Source of the DNA: DAOSWM01 sp035380045
GTDB taxonomy: Bacteria; Bacteroidota; Bacteroidia; Bacteroidales; Tenuifilaceae
DNA length: 27,289 nt
Assembly: GCA_035380045.1 (NCBI GenBank)
Contig: DAOSWM010000044.1
Span: 1 to 27,289 of the forward strand
Reading direction: 5' to 3'
In this document: positions 7,599-15,686 of the stretch, piece by piece
How the letters are laid out: every line of letters starts with the position of its first letter
How positions within the stretch are numbered: the stretch's first letter is position 1
Position numbers and translations under genes: made by a program
The notes under the pieces: generated by a model
Databases searched by the model: none
Told to the model about the DNA's origin: nothing
Seen by the model: only the letters and a program-made list of their open reading frames with translations

Positions 7599-8849
7599 AT
7601 GGTTGAAGAGAAAAGAATCGCACTAAAGAATTCGGGGTTGATTGATCCCGAGGACATCAACGATTACATTCGGGTTGGTGGTTACGATGCGCTTAAAAAG
7701 GCACTCAACGGAAATCCTTCTTCAGTAATCGACGAACTTACAAAAGCTGGATTGCGTGGACGGGGCGGAGCAGGTTTTCCCACCGGCACAAAAAACCTTT
7801 CAACGGCTGCAACATGCACCGATTGCAACAAGTACGTTGTTTGCAACGCCGACGAGGGCGAACCCGGCACCTTTAAGGACAGGATAATAATGGAAACCGA
7901 TCCGCACATTCTTGTGGAAGGAATGATCATTGCCGGTTACGGAATTGGCGCAAACCAAGGTTACATTTACATTCGAGGCGAATACTACACTTCTATTGAA
8001 AGGATTAAAAAAGCAATTGAGCAGGCCTACAGCAAGAATTTTCTGGGAGAAAAAATTCTTGGTAGCAAATTCACCTTTAACCTTGAAATCAAACTTGGCG
8101 CGGGTTCATATCTCTGTGGCGAGGAACTCACCCTCCTCGAATCGCTTGAAGGGAAACGCGGTTACCCACGAATTAAACCTCCATTCCCGGCACAGAAAGG
8201 TCTTTGGGGAAAACCAACGCTCATAAACAACGTTGAAACACTGGCAAATTTTCCGGCAATAGTTCTGAATGGCGGGAAATGGTACCAAAGCATGGGTACT
8301 GAAAAGAGTCCTGGTACAAAAATTTTTACAATAAGCGGAGACGTAAAAAATTCTGGGCACCGAGAGCTGGTTCTGGGGGCAAAACTTGGCGACATAATTA
8401 ATAATGTTGCCGGAGGCACAATCGATGGGAAACCATGGAAAGCCGCCCTTCTGGGTGGTGCGGCCGGAACATTCGTTCCATACTCATTTGCTGATGTTGA
8501 AATGGGTTACGATAAACTTAAGGAACGCGGAGCAACACTCGGTTCTGGAGCAATTATAGTTATAGGTAGTGAAAAACACCTGATTCCAATTCTGCAATCC
8601 ATTCTAAAATTCTTTAAGCACGAAAGTTGTGGAAAATGCGTGCCGTGCCGACTGGGAACCAGCTACCTGCATGAGCAATCGCTACTTCTAAACAAAAAAA
8701 ATTCGGAAGACAGGAAAGAAATATTGAACAGCATGCTAACTCAGGCTCAACTAATTGCAAAGAGTTCACTGTGTCCGCTGGGTCAATCGCCAATACTTCC
8801 GATTCAAAGTATTATTAACCATTTCAGCGATGCGCTGATAAATGAGTAA
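7599..8849 (+). CDS. NuoF-like FMN/NADH-binding subunit of formate dehydrogenase
   Basis: The 416-residue protein is a NuoF / 51-kDa diaphorase that exchanges electrons with NAD(H). Visible motifs are the NADH/FMN-binding GLRGRGGAGFPTG (51-63) and CNADEGEPGTFKDR (82-95), GAGSYLCGEELTLLESLEG, and the [4Fe-4S] site CGKCVPC (C344, C347, C350) with C392. It lacks the N-terminal thioredoxin-like [2Fe-2S] domain and the C-terminal ferredoxin domain seen in larger HydB-type or bifurcating relatives, so a plain NAD+ reductase is the likeliest role. It sits 9 bp after the NuoE-like gene and 35 bp before the catalytic subunit gene. Confidence 0.9.
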   Translation: MVEEKRIALKNSGLIDPEDINDYIRVGGYDALKKALNGNPSSVIDELTKAGLRGRGGAGFPTGTKNLSTAATCTDCNKYVVCNADEGEPGTFKDRIIMETDPHILVEGMIIAGYGIGANQGYIYIRGEYYTSIERIKKAIEQAYSKNFLGEKILGSKFTFNLEIKLGAGSYLCGEELTLLESLEGKRGYPRIKPPFPAQKGLWGKPTLINNVETLANFPAIVLNGGKWYQSMGTEKSPGTKIFTISGDVKNSGHRELVLGAKLGDIINNVAGGTIDGKPWKAALLGGAAGTFVPYSFADVEMGYDKLKERGATLGSGAIIVIGSEKHLIPILQSILKFFKHESCGKCVPCRLGTSYLHEQSLLLNKKNSEDRKEILNSMLTQAQLIAKSSLCPLGQSPILPIQSIINHFSDALINE

Positions 8850-8884
8850 GGAAATTTTGCAGATACAAACTTCATCCAACAACT

Positions 8885-11599
8885 ATGGTTACAATAACTA
8901 TCGATAATAAAACCATTCACGCACCCGAAGGTGCAAACCTTCTTCAGGTTGCGCGCGATAGTGGTTTCAACATACCCGGACTTTGCTACCATCAAAAACT
9001 GACACCAACCGGCGCATGCCGACTTTGTCTCGTAAAAATTGAGGGAATGCGAGGTCTAGTTGCTTCCTGTAGCGTAAAGGTTACCGAGGGTTTAAAAGTT
9101 ACCGCTTTCGATGAGGAGCTGGAGCAAACCCGAAAGTTCCTAATCGATTATCTACTTAGCGAGCACGACGAGTCGTTCGACGGCACATACCCCGACGAAC
9201 TGAAAGAGTTGATTTCTCAATACGGGTTAGAAGATAAAAACTCGCGATACTTTAAGCCCGTTTGGCAGAAACTTGGGTTTAAAAAGGACGACACTTCTCC
9301 CGTATTAACCTACGATCCAAACAAATGCATAAAATGCTTCAGGTGCATAAAGGCGTGTGCTGAGGTTCAGGGAAAAAATGTTCTCTCGTTTGACGAGAGA
9401 GGAATTCATTCGTTTATAATCGCAGGGAATGGCGTTTGGAACGAAAGTGAGTGTGATGGCTGTGGCGAGTGCATCCAACTTTGCCCCACCGGGGCAATTG
9501 TTGAGAAACCAAATCGTGAAACGCTCAAACTTGATAAAATTGAAAAGAAAGTACAAACAACCTGTCCTTATTGCGGCGTTGGATGCCAGATTGAACTGCT
9601 TGTACAGGATGGAAAAATTGTCCGCAGTAACGGCGTTGAGGGTGTTTCGCCCAACGATGGGCGGTTATGTGTAAAGGGTCGATTTGGCTACGAGTTTGTT
9701 CACAGTCCCGATAGGCTAACAAAACCACTAATTAAGCGAAACGGAAAATTTGAGGAAGCAACTTGGGATGAAGCAATAAATCTGATTGCAACAAAGTTTG
9801 GAGAAATAAAAGAAAAGTACGGACCCGATTCGCTGGCAGGTTACGCCTCTGCAAAATGTACGAACGAGGACAACTACCTTTTCCAAAAATTTATCCGAAC
9901 TGTTTTTGGAACTAACAATATTGATTACTGCACCCGGCTTTGCCATGCATCTACGGTCACCGCAATGCTAAAATCAATGGGCGATGGTGCTGGTAGCAAC
10001 CCCATTGAAGATTTCGAAACCGTTGATTGCCTATTCGTTACTGGAAACAATATTATTGAAACACACCCAATAACAGCTACTTACGTAAAACGGGGGGCAG
10101 CAAACGGACAAAAAATAATTGTGGTTGATCCTAGGTGGACACCATTGGTTCGCTTTGCTACGGTTTGGCTACAGCCAAAATTGGGGACCGATGTTGCTCT
10201 GCTTAACGGGTTGGTTCATATTATTATAAAAAAGGGTTGGGTTGATAAGAATTTTATCAGCCAAAGAGTTGACGGAGGAATGGATGCATTTAATCTTCTT
10301 AAGGAATTAACCGACAAGTACACTCCCGATTTTGTTGAAGAAGTTACGAGTATTCCAAAAGCCAAACTGGAACTTGCTGCCAAACTCTATGCAACATCCA
10401 AAACATCGATGATTGCAACAGGTATGGGGATGAGCCAGCAGGTTACCGGTACACACAACGTTTTCAGTTTGATAAACATGATGCTCATTACAGGTCAGGT
10501 TGGGCGCGAACGCTGTGGAATTAATCCGCCACGCGGACAAAATAACGTGCAGGGAGCAACTGATGTTGGCTGTTCACCAGCCAATTATCCAGGATATATA
10601 CCAGTTACCAATGAAGATAATAATAAAAAAGTTGCCAAAATTTGGAATATTAATCCCAATGAGCTTTCCAACAAACCAGGATTGACCACTGTAGAAATTA
10701 TGCAAGCAGCATACAACGGTAAAGTGAAGGGGATTTACATTATGGGTGAGAATCCCATGATTAGCGACCCAAACCTGAATCACACTGAGGAAGCCTTCAA
10801 AAAAATGGAGTTCGTGGTTGTGCAGGATATTTTCCACACTGAAACCACTCCATTTGCCGACGTTATTCTTCCTGCTTCAACTTGGGCAGAGAAAAATGGA
10901 ACATTTGTCAACAGCGACCGAAGAGTGCTACGTGTTCGAAAAGCCGTTGATTGTCCGGGCGAAGCCCGGGAAGACTGGCGAATCATACACGAAATCGCAA
11001 AACGAATGGGAAAACCCATGCCCGATTACAAAAACGAAGCCGAAATATTTGACGAGCTTGCAAGCGTAACACCCATCATGGCTGGCATTTCTCACTCCCG
11101 CCTTGAAGAAGGTAGCATTCAGTGGCCATGCCCAACCCCTAATCATCCAGGAACCCCAACGCTATACCTCGATAAATTTAACACACCAAACGGCAAAGGC
11201 AAACTTTTCCCGGTTGATTACGTAGCGCAATCCGAGAAGGTTGATAGCGAATATCCTTACCTACTCAACAGCGGTCGCCTATTGTACCACTACCATACGG
11301 CCACCATGAGCAGGAGAACCAAAGCCCTGAGGGAATTTGTTAACGAATCATTCGCATTGGTTCACCCATACGATGCTGTTAAACAAAACTTAAAGGATGG
11401 GGAAAAAGTACGAATTACTTCCCGAAGAGGCCAGCTCGAAACTACTGTAAGAGTAAGCGATGAGACTCTTGAGGGCGAAGTTTTCATGCCATGGCATTTC
11501 ACTGAATCGCAGGTAAACAGGTTAACGCGTGATGAACTTGATCCGTACAGTAAGATTGCACCGTTCAAACTTTCGGCGGTTAAGCTGGAAAAACTTTAG
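8885..11599 (+). CDS. fdhA: NAD-linked formate dehydrogenase, molybdenum/tungsten catalytic subunit (Cys form)
   Basis: The 904-residue subunit oxidises formate to CO2, or the reverse. In order it has a plant-type [2Fe-2S] domain (C34, C45, C48, C62), a region around His94 where homologues bind a His-Cys3 [4Fe-4S] cluster but the three Cys are missing here, two [4Fe-4S] sites (C148/151/154/158 and C190/193/196/200), and the bis-MGD oxidoreductase domain with its own [4Fe-4S] site (C227, C230, C234, C262). The metal ligand is Cys353 followed by His354 (RLCHAS), where E. coli FdhH has selenocysteine, so no UGA recoding is needed. A molydopterin-binding C-terminal domain follows (from about 790). 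It is the last gene of its operon and ends at a terminator shared with hydA. Formate specificity is inferred from the CH pair and gene order. Confidence 0.9.
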   Translation: MVTITIDNKTIHAPEGANLLQVARDSGFNIPGLCYHQKLTPTGACRLCLVKIEGMRGLVASCSVKVTEGLKVTAFDEELEQTRKFLIDYLLSEHDESFDGTYPDELKELISQYGLEDKNSRYFKPVWQKLGFKKDDTSPVLTYDPNKCIKCFRCIKACAEVQGKNVLSFDERGIHSFIIAGNGVWNESECDGCGECIQLCPTGAIVEKPNRETLKLDKIEKKVQTTCPYCGVGCQIELLVQDGKIVRSNGVEGVSPNDGRLCVKGRFGYEFVHSPDRLTKPLIKRNGKFEEATWDEAINLIATKFGEIKEKYGPDSLAGYASAKCTNEDNYLFQKFIRTVFGTNNIDYCTRLCHASTVTAMLKSMGDGAGSNPIEDFETVDCLFVTGNNIIETHPITATYVKRGAANGQKIIVVDPRWTPLVRFATVWLQPKLGTDVALLNGLVHIIIKKGWVDKNFISQRVDGGMDAFNLLKELTDKYTPDFVEEVTSIPKAKLELAAKLYATSKTSMIATGMGMSQQVTGTHNVFSLINMMLITGQVGRERCGINPPRGQNNVQGATDVGCSPANYPGYIPVTNEDNNKKVAKIWNINPNELSNKPGLTTVEIMQAAYNGKVKGIYIMGENPMISDPNLNHTEEAFKKMEFVVVQDIFHTETTPFADVILPASTWAEKNGTFVNSDRRVLRVRKAVDCPGEAREDWRIIHEIAKRMGKPMPDYKNEAEIFDELASVTPIMAGISHSRLEEGSIQWPCPTPNHPGTPTLYLDKFNTPNGKGKLFPVDYVAQSEKVDSEYPYLLNSGRLLYHYHTATMSRRTKALREFVNESFALVHPYDAVKQNLKDGEKVRITSRRGQLETTVRVSDETLEGEVFMPWHFTESQVNRLTRDELDPYSKIAPFKLSAVKLEKL

Positions 11600-11623
11600 A
11601 AAAGAGCTTATCTAGTAAAAGCC

Positions 11624-11659
11624 AAAAAAAATCGGGGTGAAATCCACCCCGATTTTTTT
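11624..11659. terminator. Bidirectional intrinsic terminator between fdhA and hydA
   Basis: ATCGGGGTG (11631-11639) pairs with CACCCCGAT (11645-11653) around a 5-nt loop, and the stem is flanked by an A run and a T run. It serves both convergent operons. Confidence 0.9.
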
Positions 11660-11674
11660 ATAAATATCATACCA

Positions 11675-13465
11675 CTAGTACCTCTCACGTGGTTTATAGT
11701 GGGTATGTAGCAATTCGTGTGATTTATGTCCAAGTGGCTCCTTGAGGAAATCCTCATAAATCATCTTAATTTCTGGGTTCTCGTGTGACTTACGGATTGG
11801 TTTTCCAGCATCCTCAGCGTAGATAGCCTCAGCACGTTTAGCACGGATCTCAGCGTTGGTTGGGATAGGTTGACCTCCACCGCCCAAGCATCCACCAGGG
11901 CAAGCCATGATTTCGATGAAGTGGTAGTTAGCCTTTCCGTCACGAACGTTGTCCATTACCTTTTTGGCATTTGTTAAACCATGAGCAACAACCGTTTTGA
12001 GTTCTGCTCCTTCAAGGAAACTCCACTCGGGTTTTACCTTTTCAATTTTAACTGAAGCTTCTTTTACACCATCCATACCACGAACAGGAGTAATATTTAG
12101 CCCATCAAATGGAACTTCACGACCGGTAACAACTTCGTAAGCAGTACGTAGAGCAGCTTCCATTACACCACCGGTTGCACCAAAAATTACGGCAGCACCT
12201 GTTGATTCACCCATTATGCTATCGTAGGTAGTTTCTTCAAGATGTGAGAAATCTAACCCGGCCTGCTTAATCATAATAGCCAACTCGCGGGTAGTAAGAA
12301 CGTAGTCAACATCCTTATAGCCACTCGAACGCATTTCTGGTCTGTCAGCCTCAAACTTCTTCGCTGTACATGGCATAACTGAAACAGAAATAATATCAGC
12401 TGGATCAATTCCACGTTTTTGAGCGTAGTATGTTTTTGCTAAAGCACCAAACATCTGCTGAGGCGACTTACATGTTGAAACATTCTCGAGATACTCTGGA
12501 TATGTATGCTCAATAAACTTAACCCAACCTGGTGAACAGCTGGTAGTCATTGGCAATTTCACTTTCGGATCCTTGTCAACCAAAGCCCTCTTGAGGCGTT
12601 GAAGCAACTCGTTTCCTTCCTCAATAATTGTTAGGTCAGCAGTAAAATCGGTATCAAGAACTGAATTGAAGCCTAAACGACGAAGTGCTGTAACCATTTT
12701 CCCAGTTACTAACGAACCGGCAGGCATTTCAAGGTCTTCACCTAACGCTACCCTTACAGCTGGGGCTGTTTGTACAACAACGTGTTTCTTGGTGTCGTAA
12801 ATTGCATCCCAAACCTCCTCAACGTAGTTACGCTCAACCAATGCTCCGGTAGGACAACGGTTTACGCACTGACCACAGTTGGTACATACAACCTCAAACA
12901 TTGGATGCTCAAAGAAGGTGGAAATTTTCATCTTATCGCCCTTGTAGGCAACGCCTAAAGCGCTAACGTGCTGCAATTCTTCACAAGTACGCACACAACG
13001 TTGACAACGAATACACTTGCTATCGTCCTTAATAATTGAAGGCGAATACGCATCAATTGTATAGTTCTTATGAGGAACTAGATCGATAAACATTGGCTCA
13101 GAAATTTTGTACTCAGCAGCAAGGTTCTGAAGTTCGCAGTTACCGTTCTTATAACATGTTGTACATTTTGCATTATGCTCAGAAAGGAGCAGATCGATAA
13201 TATGCCTACGAGCGGTTCTTACTTTTAGGGTGTTCGTTTCGATTTCCATACCTTCAGCTACTGGCATCGCGCATGAAGCAGGTAGAGTACGTGATCCTTT
13301 CATTTCAACCACGCAAACACGGCAGTTACCTGCAACGCAGAGATCATCGTGGTAGCAAAGGGTTGGAATGTGGATGTTGAGCTGCTTAGCAGCTTGCAGG
13401 ATGGTTGTACCTTCGTCAACGGTAACATTTACACCATCTATCTTTAAATTAATCTTTTTAGCCAT
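11675..13465 (-). CDS. hydA: [FeFe] hydrogenase catalytic subunit, NADH-linked group A type
   Basis: The 596-residue enzyme makes or consumes H2. It has an N-terminal [2Fe-2S] domain (C37, C48, C51, C65), a His-Cys3 cluster site (H97, C101, C104, C110), two [4Fe-4S] sites (C151/154/157/161 and C194/197/200/204) and the H-cluster domain with L1 TSCSPGW (C310), L2 MPCTAKKFE (C366) and L3 ACPGGCLGGGGQP (C522, C526). It then ends in a normal small-subunit-like tail (RKSHENP... ELLHTHY) without the extra C-terminal [2Fe-2S] domain of Thermotoga-type HydA. I chose the ATG at 13465 (MAKKINLKIDG); a GTG at 13567 would overlap hydB. The maturases HydE, HydF and HydG are not in the window. It is the last gene of the hydCBA operon. 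Confidence 0.93.
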   Translation of the reverse strand: MAKKINLKIDGVNVTVDEGTTILQAAKQLNIHIPTLCYHDDLCVAGNCRVCVVEMKGSRTLPASCAMPVAEGMEIETNTLKVRTARRHIIDLLLSEHNAKCTTCYKNGNCELQNLAAEYKISEPMFIDLVPHKNYTIDAYSPSIIKDDSKCIRCQRCVRTCEELQHVSALGVAYKGDKMKISTFFEHPMFEVVCTNCGQCVNRCPTGALVERNYVEEVWDAIYDTKKHVVVQTAPAVRVALGEDLEMPAGSLVTGKMVTALRRLGFNSVLDTDFTADLTIIEEGNELLQRLKRALVDKDPKVKLPMTTSCSPGWVKFIEHTYPEYLENVSTCKSPQQMFGALAKTYYAQKRGIDPADIISVSVMPCTAKKFEADRPEMRSSGYKDVDYVLTTRELAIMIKQAGLDFSHLEETTYDSIMGESTGAAVIFGATGGVMEAALRTAYEVVTGREVPFDGLNITPVRGMDGVKEASVKIEKVKPEWSFLEGAELKTVVAHGLTNAKKVMDNVRDGKANYHFIEIMACPGGCLGGGGQPIPTNAEIRAKRAEAIYAEDAGKPIRKSHENPEIKMIYEDFLKEPLGHKSHELLHTHYKPRERY

Positions 13466-13491
13466 TATTGCATTTTTTTTATGTTCAACAC

Positions 13492-14655
13492 CTAGTAAAT
13501 CATTTCTTCCCTGAAGTTCTCTACGATAGATGAGAACGAATTGGCAACGCTTTGTCCGAGACCACACTTCGCAGTAATCTTCATCGATTCAGTGAGCTTC
13601 AGAAGTTGATCAAGGTAAGCAGCATGCTTTTCACCCTTTTTAACGGCCTCAATACCTTTCAGGAGCTGCTGGCAACCAACCCGACAGGGAGTACACTGTC
13701 CACATGATTCTTCTTCGAAGAATTCAATGTAGTTCTTAAGAACGTTGTACATTGAGCGTGAACTGTTGAAAATCATCATTGAGCCACCGGTGGGGACACC
13801 CTCAAAACCGATGATGGTATCTTTAAACTTTTTACGAGGAACACAGAATCCTGAGGCTCCCCCAACCTGTACCGCTTTCGTATCACCATCACCAAACTCT
13901 TCAACGAATTGCTCAACGGTCATACCAAGTTCAAGCTCGTAAATTCCAGGGATAGGTGTATCACCAGAAATTGAGAATACTTTTGAACCACGTGAATCGG
14001 CAGTACCAAGCTCCTTAAATTTGCGAGCACCATGCTTGCTAATCATGAAAGCGTAAACCAAAGTTTCTACGTTATTGATTACAGTTGGTTTGCTTCTAAA
14101 ACCAGCGATGGTAGGATATGGAGGTTTGTTGCGAGGTTCTCCACGCTGCCCTTCCATACTTTCGAACAAGGCACTTTCCTCTCCACAGATGTATGCTCCA
14201 CTCCCCATAATAATTCTAATGCGGAAAGGAACCTTGAGCTCTTCCAGTATTTTATGGAAATCATCTAACTTCTTTTCTAATTGTGGCAACAAGAAACGAT
14301 ACTCACCACGCAGATAGATAAACCCCTCGGTAGCGCCAATAACTTTAGCACAAACAGCCATCCCACCAAACACTTTACAAGGAACCTGAAATAGAATCTC
14401 TCTATCTTTAAATGTTCCTGGCTCACCCTCGTCAGCATTACAAATAATGTAACGCTCGGTTTCGGGTTGCTCGCTGGTGAATTTCCACTTAAGTGCTGTG
14501 GGGAATCCAGCACCCCCACGTCCTTTTAAGCCAGACTCAAGTAGCTCATTAATAATTTCGTCCTTACTTTTTGCCCATGCAGACTGAAGAACCTCCTTTG
14601 TGTTGCAATCCTGCTCAAATATGAGATCAACACGTTTTAGTTTTGTATTTGACAT
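13492..14655 (-). CDS. hydB: NuoF-like NADH/FMN subunit of [FeFe] hydrogenase
   Basis: The 387-residue diaphorase subunit links the hydrogenase to NAD(H). Motifs are GLKGRGGAGFPT (42-53), CNADEGEPGTFKDRE (72-86), GSGAYICGEESALFESMEG, and the [4Fe-4S] ligands C318, C321, C324 (CGQCTPC) and C364. Bifurcating HydB proteins such as that of Thermotoga maritima are over 600 residues, with an N-terminal thioredoxin-like [2Fe-2S] domain and a C-terminal two-[4Fe-4S] ferredoxin domain. Both extensions are absent here, which argues against ferredoxin coupling. I chose the ATG at 14655 (MSNTKLKR), which leaves 22 bp after hydC; the GTG at 14697 would overlap hydC. It lies 26 bp before hydA. Confidence 0.92.
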   Translation of the reverse strand: MSNTKLKRVDLIFEQDCNTKEVLQSAWAKSKDEIINELLESGLKGRGGAGFPTALKWKFTSEQPETERYIICNADEGEPGTFKDREILFQVPCKVFGGMAVCAKVIGATEGFIYLRGEYRFLLPQLEKKLDDFHKILEELKVPFRIRIIMGSGAYICGEESALFESMEGQRGEPRNKPPYPTIAGFRSKPTVINNVETLVYAFMISKHGARKFKELGTADSRGSKVFSISGDTPIPGIYELELGMTVEQFVEEFGDGDTKAVQVGGASGFCVPRKKFKDTIIGFEGVPTGGSMMIFNSSRSMYNVLKNYIEFFEEESCGQCTPCRVGCQQLLKGIEAVKKGEKHAAYLDQLLKLTESMKITAKCGLGQSVANSFSSIVENFREEMIY

Positions 14656-14677
14656 GGTAATATCTTCGTTTAATGGG

Positions 14678-15142
14678 TTACTTTTTAATATATTCACTTA
14701 TTATTTCACGCACCTTTTCAGGTGTTAACTCGGTGTACACCTCATCGTTGATGAGCATGGCAGGACCCTTATGGCACCAGCCCAGACAGTTTGTTTCAAG
14801 CAGCGAAAACTTACGGTTTTGGGTAGTTTCGCCAACTTTTATCTTTAGAAGATCTTCAATTTCCTGCACGATTTGGTTCTTACCTTTCATAGAGCAGGTA
14901 ATAGTTCTACAAACACGAATAACGTACTTCCCTCGAGGTGTGGTATCAAGAAATGAGTAGAAAGTAGCCGTTCCGTATACCTGCGCAGCAGCAATATCCA
15001 GTTCGCGGGCAATTTCGGTCATGGCCTCATCGGAAATGTACCTTTGATCCTGAACAACTCCCTGAAGTATGGGAATCAGGCTCTCCCTTGTCCTACCATA
15101 CTTATCAGCAAGACTCTTTACCAATTCTTTAATTTCGGGCAT
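14678..15142 (-). CDS. hydC: NuoE-like [2Fe-2S] subunit of [FeFe] hydrogenase
   Basis: The 154-residue NuoE-family protein has a helical N-terminal part and a thioredoxin-like fold with the [2Fe-2S] ligands C78, C83, C119 and C123 (CRTITC and CLGWC). It is the first gene of hydC-hydB-hydA and passes electrons alongside the FMN subunit. The ATG at 15142 follows an AT-rich leader that carries two Rex-like operator copies about 30-60 bp upstream, so the whole operon is probably repressed when NADH is low relative to NAD+. Confidence 0.92.
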   Translation of the reverse strand: MPEIKELVKSLADKYGRTRESLIPILQGVVQDQRYISDEAMTEIARELDIAAAQVYGTATFYSFLDTTPRGKYVIRVCRTITCSMKGKNQIVQEIEDLLKIKVGETTQNRKFSLLETNCLGWCHKGPAMLINDEVYTELTPEKVREIISEYIKK

Positions 15143-15170
15143 GTTTCTTTGGTTTTAATAGTTAATAAAT

Positions 15171-15205
15171 GTGTTATTTAATTAACATTGTTATTTAATT
15201 AACAG
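15171..15205. promoter_or_regulatory. Two tandem Rex-like operators upstream of hydCBA
   Basis: The 16-mer TGTTATTTAATTAACA occurs twice, at 15172-15187 and 15189-15204. With one flanking base on each side, each copy fits the Rex consensus TTGTTAANNNNTTAACAA with two or three mismatches at the 14 specified positions. Rex is the NADH/NAD+ sensing repressor of fermentative and hydrogenase genes. The pair is 29-63 bp upstream of the hydC ATG, and centres are 17 bp apart. Confidence 0.65.
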
Positions 15206-15461
15206 GCCAGTATTTATAGCCATTTTGTTTTGGTTTTTAAATGTAGAAACGATAAAATTGAAGAAACATGACTTTTGTCATGTTTTATGGTTCTTTAGTT
15301 TGAAGCAAGTAATTTAGAATGATTCAAATAAAGAGTTTTGGGAAGGAAAAGAAAAGAAGGTTAATCTTTACAAAGATTTAAAACAAAGTGCTTTGATATT
15401 CCACAAAATTTCAGTACTTTAAAAAAATCGTTTAGAAACTTTTTAAATTTTCGATTTTTAA
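15206..15461. other. Noncoding region upstream of hydCBA
   Basis: No gene is seen. Besides the palindrome listed separately at 15264-15285, a small inverted repeat AATCTTT/AAAGATT (15363-15378) is present. The hydCBA promoter should be in or near 15170-15260 on the minus strand, but I could not place a clean TAnnTTTG box. Confidence 0.5.
15264..15285. promoter_or_regulatory. 22-bp palindrome of CRP/FNR half-site geometry
   Basis: AAACATGAC-TTTT-GTCATGTTT is a perfect inverted repeat with a 4-nt centre. The core ATGAC-N4-GTCAT has the 5-4-5 spacing of CRP/FNR-family operators. It lies about 120 bp upstream of hydC, suiting an activator or a second input beside Rex. The regulator is not identified. 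Confidence 0.45.
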
Positions 15462-15608
15462 GATTTCTCACTTCGTTCGAAATGACAAAGAATATTTTTT
15501 GTGGGGTAATGGGAGGGAGGAAGAAGCGGGCGAATTCGCCCGCTTCTTCCTCCCTCCCATTACCAATGCTTCGAAAAAATAATGTCATTTCGAACGAAGT
15601 GAGAAATC
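15462..15608. repeat. 147-bp nested inverted-repeat element with a perfect 60-bp palindrome
   Basis: The outer arms (15462-15487 and 15583-15608) are perfect 26-bp inverted repeats carrying the word TCACTTCGTTCGAAATGAC, which resembles widespread Bacteroidota intergenic repeats. Inside, 15505-15564 is a perfect loopless palindrome of 2 x 30 bp centred on the EcoRI-like GAATTC, with GGGAGGGAGGAAGAAGCGGG in its left arm. It lies between selD and hydC, both minus strand, and may end selD transcription. Short open frames through it are artefacts of its GC-rich arms. It looks like a small non-autonomous repeat, with no transposase nearby. Confidence 0.85.
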
Positions 15609-15686
15609 AATTTTTTGATACAGCTTTACATGACATAATAAAAAAACAAAATTCAAACAGTTTCTTAATGTATAAAGGGAAAGAAG

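Noticed and set aside
8885..11599. Selenocysteine (in-frame TGA) in fdhA
   Set aside because: The frame is open throughout and the catalytic position has a Cys codon.
13466..13567. Longer HydA N-terminus from a GTG at 13567
   Set aside because: The extension overlaps hydB, has no family similarity, and the ATG at 13465 gives the standard N-terminal [2Fe-2S] domain start.
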